Shown: positions 42,717 through 51,868, counted from the first letter of the stretch. The stretch: DNA of 64,000 nucleotides from Aureibacter tunicatorum (GCF_036492635.1 NZ_AP025305.1:4234000-4297999), one strand, 5' to 3'. The notes: a model not told the origin generated them from the sequence alone. Program-made: numbers and translations.

Positions 42717-43280
42717 TTAATCATCCCCAAAAGGAAATCTTCGATAAACTTCCCATCCAGAGCCATTGTGCTTCAATAACTCAAAGCTTCCAACATTGAA
42801 CGAAGCATTATATTTTCTAAATTCAAATTCAGGCCAAGCTTCCTTGAAAACACTCTTTTTCAAATCCCGAAATGCTATCGTGACATGAGGGTGAAAACCT
42901 TTTGCTTTATAATCGGCATTCATCATATTAAGCTTCGTCCTCATGCACCTTGACACTTTGCTGTGCAATTCTCTCAATATCGGATTTTCCATGACATCCA
43001 CGAAAATAACTCTCTGATCAAAGGCGTCAAAGCCATCCAATTGCTGCAAGAATGAATCGCATTCCAATGCCGTCAATTGCAAGGATTTTTCCAGCAATTC
43101 CATCTTCGATACTTTCCACTTGAAAGGCATATGCAAAGTGATATGCGCGGGAGAGCGTAAAGCCCCCTTGCTACCGAATTTTTCATAAACTTCATTTTTC
43201 AAAGCCATAATCTCGCCTTGAACAGGTTCATCTGGCACAATAGCTATGAAAAACAATTCAACATTGCTTTGTTGTTTCAT
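42717..43280 (-). CDS. 2'-5' RNA ligase / cyclic phosphodiesterase family protein (2H superfamily)
   Basis: A cytosolic 187-residue protein with the two H-x-(T/S)-x catalytic motifs of the 2H family: HITLHMPF (about residue 47) and HVTIAFRDL (about residue 130). Such proteins hydrolyse or form 2'-5' or 2',3'-cyclic phosphate bonds in RNA or nucleotides. It follows feoB by 3 bp in the same direction, so it is probably co-transcribed with feoAB, a link without an obvious functional reason. Confidence 0.85.
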   Translation of the reverse strand: MKQQSNVELFFIAIVPDEPVQGEIMALKNEVYEKFGSKGALRSPAHITLHMPFKWKVSKMELLEKSLQLTALECDSFLQQLDGFDAFDQRVIFVDVMENPILRELHSKVSRCMRTKLNMMNADYKAKGFHPHVTIAFRDLKKSVFKEAWPEFEFRKYNASFNVGSFELLKHNGSGWEVYRRFPFGDD

Positions 43281-43283
43281 AGC

Positions 43284-45428
43284 TTATGAGAAAATATGGT
43301 ACACGACAAAAGCAGAACCGTACGCTAACAATGTCAAATACACCATTTGAAATGCCGGCCATTTCCAACTTTTCGTTTCTCTTTTTACAATTGCCAATGT
43401 ACTCATGCATTGCATAGCGAATGCATAAAATATCAATAAAGAAAAGGCTACAGCTTTCGTATAAACAGGCTCGCCTGTCTTTGGATTCACTTCAGATCTT
43501 AGACGATCTCTTATCGTTCCATCGTCCTCAGCCTTAGAGCCAATGGAATAAATCGTTGCCATTGTTCCTACAAAAACCTCTCTGGCCGCAAATGATGTCA
43601 ACAACGCTATTCCTATTTTCCAATCATAGCCCAATGGTCTGATCACCGGCTCGATGAATTTGCCAAGTTGTCCCGCGTAAGAATGTTCAAGCTTGTATGA
43701 ATTTACTTTATCTTCTATTTGATTCTCGTCAAGTCCTTTATTCTCCACTTGCTCCGTTACATATTTTTCAGCATTTTCCAGTTTGTCCCCAGGTCCATAG
43801 CTTGCCAATACCCAAAGAATAATAGAAATCGCTAAAATGATCTTACCTGCCTCGAAAACAAAAGTTTGTCCTTTTTCATAAACTGTAACTCCTACATTCT
43901 TCCATCTAGGCACCCTATAATTCGGCAACTCCATCACCAAAAACGATCTTTCTTTTACTTTTAGAAACTTTCTAAAAATAGCAGCAAATACCAATGCCGC
44001 CACGAAACCAAGCAGGTAAAGTCCCATCAACACAAGACCTTGCACATTGAAAACTCCTAATACTTTCTGTTCTGGAACCACTAAAGCAATCAATATTGCA
44101 TACACAGGCAATCTGGCAGAACAGCTCATTAGCGGCACTACCAATATTGTTATCAAACGATCTCTAGAGTTTTCAATGCTTCGAGAAGCCATAACCGCAG
44201 GGATAGCGCAAGCTACTCCTGAAACCAGAGGCACTATGCTTCTTCCATTCAGACCGAATTTGCGCATTATTTTATCCATCAAGAACACAACTCTAGCCAT
44301 ATAGCCAGATTCTTCAAGTATGGTGATAAAAGCAAACAAAATAGTAATCTGGGGGATGAAAATAACAATTCCACCTATCCCCGGAATTATTCCTTCCGTA
44401 AGCAAATTATTCAAAGGTCCATCTGGGAGCCACTCAGCTACTTTCTCACTCAAAGTCGCAAACATTCCATCAATCCAATCCATAGGAACGCTCGACCATT
44501 CGAACATGGCTTGAAAAATCAATGTCAACAAGACAAAGAAAACTGCGTACCCATAAACTTTATGTGTAAAAATCTTATCCAATTTATGAGTGAAAGAACG
44601 CAATGGCTCCGACTCTTTTCTTTGGCTTAAGCATGTTTTTAAAATATCGCTTATAAGCTGATATCTCTTTATTGTTTCCTTAGACTGAAGAACCTTCGTA
44701 TCAAAACCTGTGGAATCCACTAATTTCTCCACATATAGTTTCTCAGAAGGGGATAGTTTCGGCAAACTCTGATACTGATGTCCGTATTGATAAGCTAAAT
44801 AGTCATTTTCAATATTGAACTTTTCTTTTATCCCTACGGTAAACTCATTCGCATATTCATTTACATCGAAAAACGTTTTGTTCTCAAAATCAATATCTTT
44901 ATCAAACAAGCTTTTCAAAGCATCTACACCTTCACCAGTTCGTCCGTTAACTGGAATGATGCGACTTCCTAGCTTGCGCTCAAGTTGCACGATATTGAGT
45001 TTTTCACCATGCTTTTCCTGCAAGTCTCTCATCGTAAGCACTACGATCGTAGGAAGCCCCAAATCTTTGATTTGCGTAAGCAGAAGCAAGTTTCTCTTCA
45101 AGTTGGATGCGTCAACAACCACTACTGCCAAGTCGATATTCCCTTGTCTATCACTCAGCGAGTCGAAAACAACTTTTTCATCCAACGATCGAGGATAAAT
45201 ACTATATGTCCCCGGCAAGTCTATGATATGGCAAACTTTCCCTTCCGGGCTCGTCATCACTCCTGTTTTCTTATCAACAGTCACTCCCGGAAAATTGCCA
45301 ACTTTCTGATTCAATCCAGTCAAATGATTGAATAAAGACGTTTTTCCTGCATTAGGATTGCCTATCAACGCAACTCTATAGAACACTTTGCTTATTTCTT
45401 TTACCTCAGTATTTGCTACGGACTCCAT
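43284..45428 (-). CDS. feoB: Ferrous iron transporter FeoB
   Basis: This is the inner-membrane Fe(II) uptake protein. The N-terminal G domain (about 15-175) has G1 GNPNAGKTS, G3 DLPGTYS and a G4-like TMRD. A helical spacer to about 290 and the membrane part with two Gate motifs (about 300-480 and 520-714; SCSARLPVYAILIA and AAREVFVGTMA) follow. 714 residues is normal. It follows feoA by 9 bp. No feoC is present. Confidence 0.96.
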   Translation of the reverse strand: MESVANTEVKEISKVFYRVALIGNPNAGKTSLFNHLTGLNQKVGNFPGVTVDKKTGVMTSPEGKVCHIIDLPGTYSIYPRSLDEKVVFDSLSDRQGNIDLAVVVVDASNLKRNLLLLTQIKDLGLPTIVVLTMRDLQEKHGEKLNIVQLERKLGSRIIPVNGRTGEGVDALKSLFDKDIDFENKTFFDVNEYANEFTVGIKEKFNIENDYLAYQYGHQYQSLPKLSPSEKLYVEKLVDSTGFDTKVLQSKETIKRYQLISDILKTCLSQRKESEPLRSFTHKLDKIFTHKVYGYAVFFVLLTLIFQAMFEWSSVPMDWIDGMFATLSEKVAEWLPDGPLNNLLTEGIIPGIGGIVIFIPQITILFAFITILEESGYMARVVFLMDKIMRKFGLNGRSIVPLVSGVACAIPAVMASRSIENSRDRLITILVVPLMSCSARLPVYAILIALVVPEQKVLGVFNVQGLVLMGLYLLGFVAALVFAAIFRKFLKVKERSFLVMELPNYRVPRWKNVGVTVYEKGQTFVFEAGKIILAISIILWVLASYGPGDKLENAEKYVTEQVENKGLDENQIEDKVNSYKLEHSYAGQLGKFIEPVIRPLGYDWKIGIALLTSFAAREVFVGTMATIYSIGSKAEDDGTIRDRLRSEVNPKTGEPVYTKAVAFSLLIFYAFAMQCMSTLAIVKRETKSWKWPAFQMVYLTLLAYGSAFVVYHIFS

Positions 45429-45437
45429 TAATACTCT

Positions 45438-45665
45438 TTAATCTTCGATGTAAATGATTGACGCCTCATCTCTTCTCAGAGACAATTGATAATTAGAAAC
45501 GGTCACGGCTATGGGATCCCCTAAAGGAGCGACAAGCGACATTTCCACTTTTTCGCCGGGCAAACAACCCATTTCAAGCAATTTTAGCGAAAGAAGGTCT
45601 TCTTTAAAGCCAGCGATCACTGCCTTTTCTCCTACTTTCATATCAGCTATTGTTTTCTGCCTCAT
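45438..45665 (-). CDS. feoA: Ferrous iron transport protein FeoA
   Basis: A 75-residue SH3-like cytosolic protein that supports FeoB. The pattern (M)K(V)GE, LLEMGCLPGEKVEMSLVAPLGDPIAV and SLRRDEAS is typical of FeoA. It is the first gene of the feoA-feoB-2H-ligase unit, with a candidate operator just upstream. Confidence 0.93.
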   Translation of the reverse strand: MRQKTIADMKVGEKAVIAGFKEDLLSLKLLEMGCLPGEKVEMSLVAPLGDPIAVTVSNYQLSLRRDEASIIYIED

Positions 45666-45675
45666 TGTAATTTTA

Positions 45676-45692
45676 TTTAGACTTTATCTAAA
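45676..45692. promoter_or_regulatory. 17-bp inverted repeat upstream of feoA (candidate iron-regulator operator)
   Basis: TTTAGA-CTTTA-TCTAAA, two perfect 6-bp arms around a 5-bp spacer, lies 10 bp upstream of the feoA start. Position and symmetry suggest an operator for a dimeric metal regulator of the DtxR/MntR or Fur class. The regulator is not in the window. Confidence 0.5.
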
Positions 45693-45780
45693 GACCGCAA
45701 TTTACACTCTTTATTCCTAAAGAACGAGATTTGTCCCAACTTCTTTTTTCCCTACAAAATATTCTCCGAAAGCATTCATA

Positions 45781-45827
45781 AAAAAATCCCTTCAACAATC
45801 TTTTGATCATTGAAGGGATAATTTTTT
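45781..45827 (-). terminator. Terminator of rsmG
   Basis: The minus strand reads ATCCCTTCAATGATC-AAAA-GATTGTTGAAGGGAT followed by a T-run; a long stem with a small internal mismatch. Confidence 0.87.
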
Positions 45828-45845
45828 CATTTTATCTAGACAAAT

Positions 45846-46481
45846 CTAATTCACAATTGGCACGTGAACGACCTTTTTAGTATCAAAAAATTCTTCATCA
45901 TAGAAGTCGTTGATGTCATAAAGCGTATATTTCTTCTTTGCTTCTTTCATCTCTTCTCTCAAATCTCCGCCTTTCAGATACAAGATGCCATTATCAAGAT
46001 CATTGAAAGAGTTTCTGCTGATATTATTTTTAATCCACTGATAAAATGGCTTGAGGCGTGTCACAGCTCTGCTGATCACAAAATCATAATGATCATGTAT
46101 TTGCTCGGCTCGAATCTGCTCGCCTTCGGCATTTTGCAAATCCAACGCTTCTATGATGCCATTCACCACGCTTATCTTTTTCCCAATAGAATCGATCATA
46201 TGAAAATCAGAATCCGGAAACATAATCGCCAAAGGAATACCTGGGAATCCACCACCCGTTCCGACATCCAAACAAGTCGTCATGGGCTTGAAATTAATAA
46301 CTTTAGCTATAGCCAATGAATGAAGAATATGCCTAGTGTAAAGTTGATCGATATCCTTTCTGGATATCACATTGATCTTATCGTTCCACTCCGGATACAA
46401 ACGTCCCAATTCCTCAAATCTCTGCTTTTGCAAATCTGTCAAGTCAGGAAAATACTTGATGATTAAATCTACTCCATTCAT
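45846..46481 (-). CDS. rsmG: 16S rRNA (guanine527-N7)-methyltransferase RsmG
   Basis: This SAM-dependent methyltransferase modifies G527 of 16S rRNA. The GidB fold is recognised by YPEWNDKINVISRKD, RHILHSLA, the SAM loop LDVGTGGGFPGIPLAI, IDSIGKK and VISRAVT. The ATG at 46481 gives 211 residues, the usual size. The frame is open to a TTG at 46541, but that would add 20 atypical residues. Confidence 0.94.
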   Translation of the reverse strand: MNGVDLIIKYFPDLTDLQKQRFEELGRLYPEWNDKINVISRKDIDQLYTRHILHSLAIAKVINFKPMTTCLDVGTGGGFPGIPLAIMFPDSDFHMIDSIGKKISVVNGIIEALDLQNAEGEQIRAEQIHDHYDFVISRAVTRLKPFYQWIKNNISRNSFNDLDNGILYLKGGDLREEMKEAKKKYTLYDINDFYDEEFFDTKKVVHVPIVN

Positions 46482-46546
46482 TACCAATATCTTTATTTTA
46501 TATAGCTTCCTCAATCCTTCTGCCAGATTAAGATTCGGCAAAAATA

Positions 46547-46580
46547 AAAAAAGTGAACGATAATCAACCTATCGCTCACT
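46547..46580 (-). terminator. Terminator of the sigma-factor gene
   Basis: The minus strand reads AGTGA(G)CGATA-loop-TATCG(T)TCACT followed by a T-run, 30 bp past the stop codon. Confidence 0.75.
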
Positions 46581-46609
46581 CAATATCATTTACAATAGCT
46601 GTTTACGAG

Positions 46610-47221
46610 CTATATATGTTGTTCCTTGCCTTTGACAATATCGTACATCAATTCCCTCGCTCTATGAAGTTGTGCCTTGACAGTTCCCAAAGGCGCGTCA
46701 AGGGTTTTAGCAATCTCATCGTACGAAAGCTCGTCAAAATACCTCAACTTCACTAATCTTTGGTACTTTGGAGGCAGCTTTGTAACGAAATTTTGAACCA
46801 ACTCTATCTTTTGGCTCTTGATCGCTTCTTCCTGCGGATTCAGATTATTGTCCCTCACATCAATACTTACCGTATCTCCATTATCATCCTTGAAGGTCGA
46901 GTCAATGCTCATGGTATCCAGCTTTTTCTTTCGAATAAAGTCAATGGAATTGTTCGTCGCTATTCTGAACAACCATGTGCTAAACGTATAATCCTTCTTG
47001 AATTTATGAAGATTTTTGAAAGCCTTGGCAAATGCCTCAATTGTCAAGTCCTCTGCGTCGTCGACATTGCGGATCATTTTCAATATCATATGATATACTG
47101 GCTTTCTGTAGCGCTTCATGAGGTCGCCATAGGCTTGCTGGTCCTCGTGTTGGACCGCTCTGTCTATAAGCTTGAAATCCTCCAAAGCTTTTGCCGAAAA
47201 TTGTTTGTTGCCTAACTCCAT
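46610..47221 (-). CDS. ECF-type RNA polymerase sigma factor
   Basis: A 203-residue sigma-70 family extracytoplasmic-function factor. Region 2 (about 24-98: DLMKRYRKPVYHM, DAEDLTIEAFAKAF, FSTWLFRIATNNSIDFIRK) binds core RNAP and the -10 DNA. Region 4 (about 140-195: LPPKYQRLVKLRYFDELSYDEIA ... GTVKAQLHRARE) binds the -35 DNA. No anti-sigma gene is adjacent: the neighbours are rsmG and a glycosyltransferase, whose 3' end overlaps this gene by 10 bp. The target regulon is unknown. Confidence 0.92.
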   Translation of the reverse strand: MELGNKQFSAKALEDFKLIDRAVQHEDQQAYGDLMKRYRKPVYHMILKMIRNVDDAEDLTIEAFAKAFKNLHKFKKDYTFSTWLFRIATNNSIDFIRKKKLDTMSIDSTFKDDNGDTVSIDVRDNNLNPQEEAIKSQKIELVQNFVTKLPPKYQRLVKLRYFDELSYDEIAKTLDAPLGTVKAQLHRARELMYDIVKGKEQHI

Positions 47222-48306
47222 TTAATTTCTTTTGAAAAAAACGCCCGAATGCAGATATACGCATAATAAACGGTATGAAGTAAGTCAAAGACTGGCCACA
47301 TCCACGCCTTAAGTTTTCCGTCTACCCTTCTAATTCCAACACCTCCTACGACCGTCAAACAAACCATTATACCCAAATAACAGCCCATTACCTCAATAGT
47401 TTTGTATCGCAGAGCGAGCAATATAATTAACAAAGACCAAAACAGCACTTTTGAAAGAAAAAATGCACTAAGTCTCAATTTGTCTTTAAATTTAAAAAAT
47501 TTACTTAAATGAATTTGGTAAATTTTTTGTTTTATATAATCTTTTTTACTCGTTGGTGAATATTGAAGCATAAAAGGCTCTCCAAAAAGCGCCTTTGTAT
47601 CCTTGCCTTTGGCGAAACTATTGATCAACAGCTCTCCTTCGCCGCCAATCAGCCCTTGCCAAGCGCTATACACATTCTTTCCTAAATAGAACGTTTTTCT
47701 AAAGCCAATATTACAAATATCTCCTTTGTATGGTCGATTTTGATCAGCCATCGACATCATCATCGCTTGATCCATGACATTGTCAAACCATAATAATTTA
47801 GAAACTCCATCCATCTTGCGACTATATCCTAGGACAAAATTCGTCTTGTCATCAAAGCCTTTGTCGTATTTTTCAAGCCACTTTTCGGATTCAGGCCTGC
47901 AATTCACTTCCGTCACCAACACTCTGTCATAATCCGCCGCCTTCACTCCAAGCGTCAAAGAGTACTTGTAACTACTCAAGTGCTCCGGGACTTGCTTCAA
48001 AGTGACTACTTTCAAATTGTCCTGATGCTTTTTCTTTTCGAGCAAAAAATCATAAGTCTCATCGTTGGAGCAATTATCAACCACTATAACTTCAAAGTTT
48101 TTCATCGACTGAAGCGACATCATATCCAAAAACTCTTTCAATGGCTCAAATTGGTCATGAACAACCACAATCAAACTCAATCCGCTTTCTCCACCATTGC
48201 TTGAATCCGTATCGCCTTTTTTAAATGCTAGAGGAAGAAAAAATCGCAAAGCAAACAGCAAATAAGCTAGCCCGCTAACTAAAAAAACTATAAACAAAAT
48301 CTGCAT
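47212..48306 (-). CDS. Membrane-anchored family 2 glycosyltransferase
   Basis: This protein is predicted to transfer sugars to an envelope acceptor. An N-terminal membrane helix (about 3-26) leads into a GT-A domain with the LSLIVVVHDQ start, VIVVDNCSNDET and a VLVTEVNCRP stretch in the place of the usual DxD. Two further membrane helices occupy about 280-325. ATG 48306 is chosen over an upstream in-frame GTG. The gene overlaps the ECF sigma gene by 10 bp. Substrate unknown. Confidence 0.82.
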   Translation of the reverse strand: MQILFIVFLVSGLAYLLFALRFFLPLAFKKGDTDSSNGGESGLSLIVVVHDQFEPLKEFLDMMSLQSMKNFEVIVVDNCSNDETYDFLLEKKKHQDNLKVVTLKQVPEHLSSYKYSLTLGVKAADYDRVLVTEVNCRPESEKWLEKYDKGFDDKTNFVLGYSRKMDGVSKLLWFDNVMDQAMMMSMADQNRPYKGDICNIGFRKTFYLGKNVYSAWQGLIGGEGELLINSFAKGKDTKALFGEPFMLQYSPTSKKDYIKQKIYQIHLSKFFKFKDKLRLSAFFLSKVLFWSLLIILLALRYKTIEVMGCYLGIMVCLTVVGGVGIRRVDGKLKAWMWPVFDLLHTVYYAYICIRAFFSKEIKWS

Positions 48307-48530
48307 ACACACTTACTCTTCTAATAATTCAGCCTATAATATTAGCAAATCTTTTTCAAATTGATCATCAAGACATATTAATAATTATACAGAAAGTACA
48401 GACATCGGAAAATTTAGCTTTGCAAACAAAATCAGCGCAAACATATTAAAGAGACATAGAGACTTGCGAAACAACTTTTAGCCTCTTAACAAATGGATTG
48501 CAATAATTAGGACATGGTTTCTAAATAGCA

Positions 48531-48538
48531 TATTTTTG
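48531..48538 (+). promoter_or_regulatory. Candidate -7 box of tgt
   Basis: TATTTTTG matches TAnnTTTG, about 36 bp upstream of the tgt ATG. No good TTG -33 element at normal spacing. Confidence 0.4.
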
Positions 48539-48574
48539 CAAATGCAGAGAAATTGAAATAAGAAATTACCATAG

Positions 48575-49705
48575 ATGAAATTTGAAATAAACGCCAAGGA
48601 CCCTAAAAGCAGAGCGAGAGCTGGCGAATTGAATACTGATCATGGCACTATCCAAACGCCTATTTTCATGCCTGTCGGCACTGCGGGAACAGTAAAAGCT
48701 GTTCATACCAGAGAGCTTAAGGAAGATATCAAAGCTCAAATCATATTAGGGAACACTTACCACTTGTATTTGAGACCAGGATTGGAGATCCTTCAACAAG
48801 CAGGAGGACTTCATAAGTTCAATGGTTGGGACAAGCCGATATTGACTGACAGTGGTGGTTATCAAGTTTTTTCATTGTCAGGGACAAGAAAGATCAAAGA
48901 GGAAGGCGTTACTTTCAAATCACACATCGACGGCTCCAAACACCTTTTCACGCCTGAAAACGTGATGGATACTCAAAGAAAAATCGGCGCGGATATTATC
49001 ATGGCTTTTGACGAGTGTACTCCATATCCTTGCGATTTCAAATACGCAAGAGAATCCATGGAAATGACACACAGATGGCTTCAAAGATGCATTGACAGAG
49101 TAGACAGCACAGACCCTCTGTACGGATACAATCAAGAATTATTTCCTATCGTTCAAGGAAGCACTTACAAAGACTTGAGAATGCAGTCTGCTGAAGTAAT
49201 CGCTTCTAAAAACAGAGCGGGAAATGCTATTGGAGGTCTTTCAGTAGGCGAGCCTGCTGAAAAAATGTATGAAATGACCGAAATTGTCACAAACATTCTT
49301 CCGGAAGAAAAACCAAGGTACTTGATGGGGGTTGGGACTCCTGCGAATATCCTTGAAAGTATTGCTCTGGGCGTGGACATGTTGGACTGCGTTATGCCAA
49401 CCAGGAACGCAAGGAACGGCATGCTATTCACTTCCGAGGGTATTATCAATATTAAAAATGAAAAGTGGAAGGATGACTTTTCGCCAATCGATCCAGCAAT
49501 CGGTGGATATGTAAGCACATTTTACAGCAAAGCTTATTTGAGACACTTGGTTAGATCTCAAGAAATTCTTGCAGCGCAAATCGCAAGTATCCATAACTTG
49601 ACATTCTACTTATGGCTGGTTAAAGAAGCTAGAGAGAAAATCATAAGCGGAGAATTCGCTTCATGGAAAAATATCATGGTGGAAAAAGTTAGCCGCAGGC
49701 TATAA
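48575..49705 (+). CDS. tgt: tRNA-guanine transglycosylase (zinc ligands lost)
   Basis: This enzyme replaces G34 by preQ1 in tRNAs with GUN anticodons (queuosine pathway). The TIM-barrel signatures are intact: TDSGGYQVFSL with the catalytic Asp, FDECTPYP, GGLSVGEP and the nucleophile region LDCVMPTRNARNG. The C-terminal zinc site, normally CxCxxC plus a histidine, reads PAIGGYVSTFYSKAYLRHL, so all three cysteines are missing. 376 residues is normal. It is followed by an lptG-type gene in the same direction. Confidence 0.95.
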   Translation: MKFEINAKDPKSRARAGELNTDHGTIQTPIFMPVGTAGTVKAVHTRELKEDIKAQIILGNTYHLYLRPGLEILQQAGGLHKFNGWDKPILTDSGGYQVFSLSGTRKIKEEGVTFKSHIDGSKHLFTPENVMDTQRKIGADIIMAFDECTPYPCDFKYARESMEMTHRWLQRCIDRVDSTDPLYGYNQELFPIVQGSTYKDLRMQSAEVIASKNRAGNAIGGLSVGEPAEKMYEMTEIVTNILPEEKPRYLMGVGTPANILESIALGVDMLDCVMPTRNARNGMLFTSEGIINIKNEKWKDDFSPIDPAIGGYVSTFYSKAYLRHLVRSQEILAAQIASIHNLTFYLWLVKEAREKIISGEFASWKNIMVEKVSRRL

Positions 49706-49732
49706 TTCCAAATCATGCTTCATAATATTTAC

Positions 49733-49766
49733 GAGAAGAGCAATATCTGCTCTTCTCTTTTTTTAT
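49733..49766 (+). terminator. Terminator of tgt
   Basis: A perfect 10-bp stem GAGAAGAGCA / TGCTCTTCTC with loop ATATC and a T-run. Confidence 0.88.
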
Positions 49767-49848
49767 CTACTCATTTTTTAACTAATTTCGGTAGATATCA
49801 TTTTGATTAAACGTTTAATTAAATTAGAGCCAATATATTCGTAAAGAA

Positions 49849-50925
49849 ATGTTCAAAGTTCTTGACCGATACATACTTAAGCGATTGCTTACAACATACG
49901 TATTTGTGGTGATGATCATCGTGGCTGTCGTTGTAGTAATCGACATGACCGAAAAAAACCACAAATTCATTCAACACAATCTGGGATTCGCCGAAATTGC
50001 AGGATATTATATGGACTTTGCCCCGTATATAGCAAACTTCATCACCCCGCTAATGGTATTCATCACTACAGTATATGTGACCTCTCAGATGGCCAGCCAT
50101 ACTGAGATCATTGCGATACTCAGTAGCGGAATAAGCTTTAAAAGGCTTATGGTTCCTTATTTGATTGCTGGAGGTATCATTGCCAGCGCTAGTTTTTACC
50201 TCAATGGCTGGGTCATTCCCAACACGAATAAAGATCGACTAGCATTCGAAACCACATACTTTAAAAGAAAATATCATTTCGATGAAAGCGATGTTCATAT
50301 TAAAGTCTCTCCCGACACGTATTTATATCTCAAAAGCTACAATGTAAACTCTGATCAAGCATACAAAGTGACTTTAGAAAAAATTGACGGCAATCAACTG
50401 ATATCAAAGCTTTCCGCAAGAAGAATGAAATGGAATGAAGATATCAAAAAATGGCAATTCATTGATTGGGAAATCAGAGATATTAATGGAACTCAAGAAA
50501 TATTCACTCACGGAGACAAACTAGATTCAGCGCTGAATCTTACTCCAAAATATTTCTCCAACAATTACAAACTCTATGAAGCTTTGACGCTTAACGAAAT
50601 TGACAAAAAAATTGCCGATCTGGAAAGCAGAGGCGCCGACAATGTCAAAGTATACCGCATCGAAAAGTACATTCGATACATGTCTCCTTTCGCAGTTGTG
50701 ATTTTGACATTGATAGGTTTGGTCGTTTCCAGTAGAAAAGCCAGAGGAGGAACAGGCTATCAAATAGCTCTAGGATTCGTTCTTGCGTTTATCTATATCA
50801 TTTTCTTCATGTTTAGTCGAAGCCTTGCCGAAGCAGGCTCTACTAATCCGATACTGGCCGTATGGATACCAAATATAATTTTTGCAATTATTGGAGTGTT
50901 TCTATATACTCGAGTACCTAAATAA
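49849..50925 (+). CDS. LptF/LptG-family lipopolysaccharide export permease
   Basis: A YjgP/YjgQ-family inner-membrane permease that with LptB extracts LPS for transport. The start FKVLDRYILKRLLTTYVFV, the first three helices (to about 125), the periplasmic jellyroll region (about 130-255) and the last three helices (about 275-355) fit the family. The MVFITTVYVTSQMASHTEI segment is the coupling motif. 358 residues is normal. Bacteroidota usually carry a second such gene elsewhere, so F or G cannot be assigned. It lies 11 bp before an EamA transporter gene. Confidence 0.9.
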   Translation: MFKVLDRYILKRLLTTYVFVVMIIVAVVVVIDMTEKNHKFIQHNLGFAEIAGYYMDFAPYIANFITPLMVFITTVYVTSQMASHTEIIAILSSGISFKRLMVPYLIAGGIIASASFYLNGWVIPNTNKDRLAFETTYFKRKYHFDESDVHIKVSPDTYLYLKSYNVNSDQAYKVTLEKIDGNQLISKLSARRMKWNEDIKKWQFIDWEIRDINGTQEIFTHGDKLDSALNLTPKYFSNNYKLYEALTLNEIDKKIADLESRGADNVKVYRIEKYIRYMSPFAVVILTLIGLVVSSRKARGGTGYQIALGFVLAFIYIIFFMFSRSLAEAGSTNPILAVWIPNIIFAIIGVFLYTRVPK

Positions 50926-50936
50926 CGATACACCTT

Positions 50937-51854
50937 ATGCTTAGAGATTATCTTCACCTGCATTTCCTAATATTCATCTGGGGATTTACAGCTGTGTTGG
51001 GAGTGCTAATCAGCATACCTGCGATAGAAGTCGTATTTCTAAGAACTTTCATCGCCTCTGTTGGACTTGCCTTGGTATTGCTTTACCAAAGGCAAAATTT
51101 CAACATAGGGATGAAAAACGCTTTAAAAATGATCTTGACCGGTTTTCTAATTGGCATGCACTGGATGTTTTTCTTTGCCTCCTCGGAAGTTTCTAATGCT
51201 TCTGTAACTTTAGCCGGAGCCGCCACTTGCGCTTTTTGGACGAGCATACTAGACCCAATCATAAGCAAAAGAGCCGTGAAGCCTTTTGAAGTAATCTTAG
51301 GACTTTTTGTTATTGGAGGTCTCTACATCATATTTTTATTCGAATTCAATCATGCAATAGGACTTGGCATGGCTGTCATGGCGGCTATTCTTGCAGCTTT
51401 ATTCACTATTATCAATTCTAAGCTCGCGAAAAAGCACCACCCAACTATGATCACCTTTTATGAAATCAGTGGAGCTTGTCTATCCACTATTTTATTCTCT
51501 CCGATTTATGTGAAGAATTTTGCGGCAAATGGAGAATTAAATTTCAATATGGATACTAATGATATCGCTTATATCCTAATATTGGCTTTGATCTGCACTG
51601 TATATGCTTATACAGCATCTGTGGAGTTAATGAAAAGAATATCTCCATTCGCTATGAACTTAAGCGTAAACCTTGAGCCTGTATACGGCATTATGCTAGC
51701 CTACTGGATTATTGGTGATAGTGAAAAAATGAATGGCGGTTTCTATATAGGAACACTCGTTATCTTATTTTCGGTATTATCTTACCCGATATTAAATTAT
51801 TATCAAAAGAAAAGAACTAAAAAATTGAATTTGGAAGAAGCCAACATAAGATAG
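50937..51854 (+). CDS. EamA/DMT-family transporter (first copy)
   Basis: An inner-membrane exporter-like protein of the drug/metabolite transporter superfamily with about ten helices in two EamA repeats (about 5-135 and 145-290). Visible features are HFLIFIWGFTAVLG at the start, ASVTLAGAATCAFWTSILDPI and the second-half EPVYGIMLAYWIIGDSE. It is 11 bp behind the lptG-type gene. Substrate unknown. Confidence 0.85.
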   Translation: MLRDYLHLHFLIFIWGFTAVLGVLISIPAIEVVFLRTFIASVGLALVLLYQRQNFNIGMKNALKMILTGFLIGMHWMFFFASSEVSNASVTLAGAATCAFWTSILDPIISKRAVKPFEVILGLFVIGGLYIIFLFEFNHAIGLGMAVMAAILAALFTIINSKLAKKHHPTMITFYEISGACLSTILFSPIYVKNFAANGELNFNMDTNDIAYILILALICTVYAYTASVELMKRISPFAMNLSVNLEPVYGIMLAYWIIGDSEKMNGGFYIGTLVILFSVLSYPILNYYQKKRTKKLNLEEANIR

Positions 51855-51868
51855 CTTCTTCCTGATTG

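Noticed and set aside
46482-46541. TTG start of rsmG at 46541
   Set aside because: Adds 20 residues before the normal family start and has no clear support.
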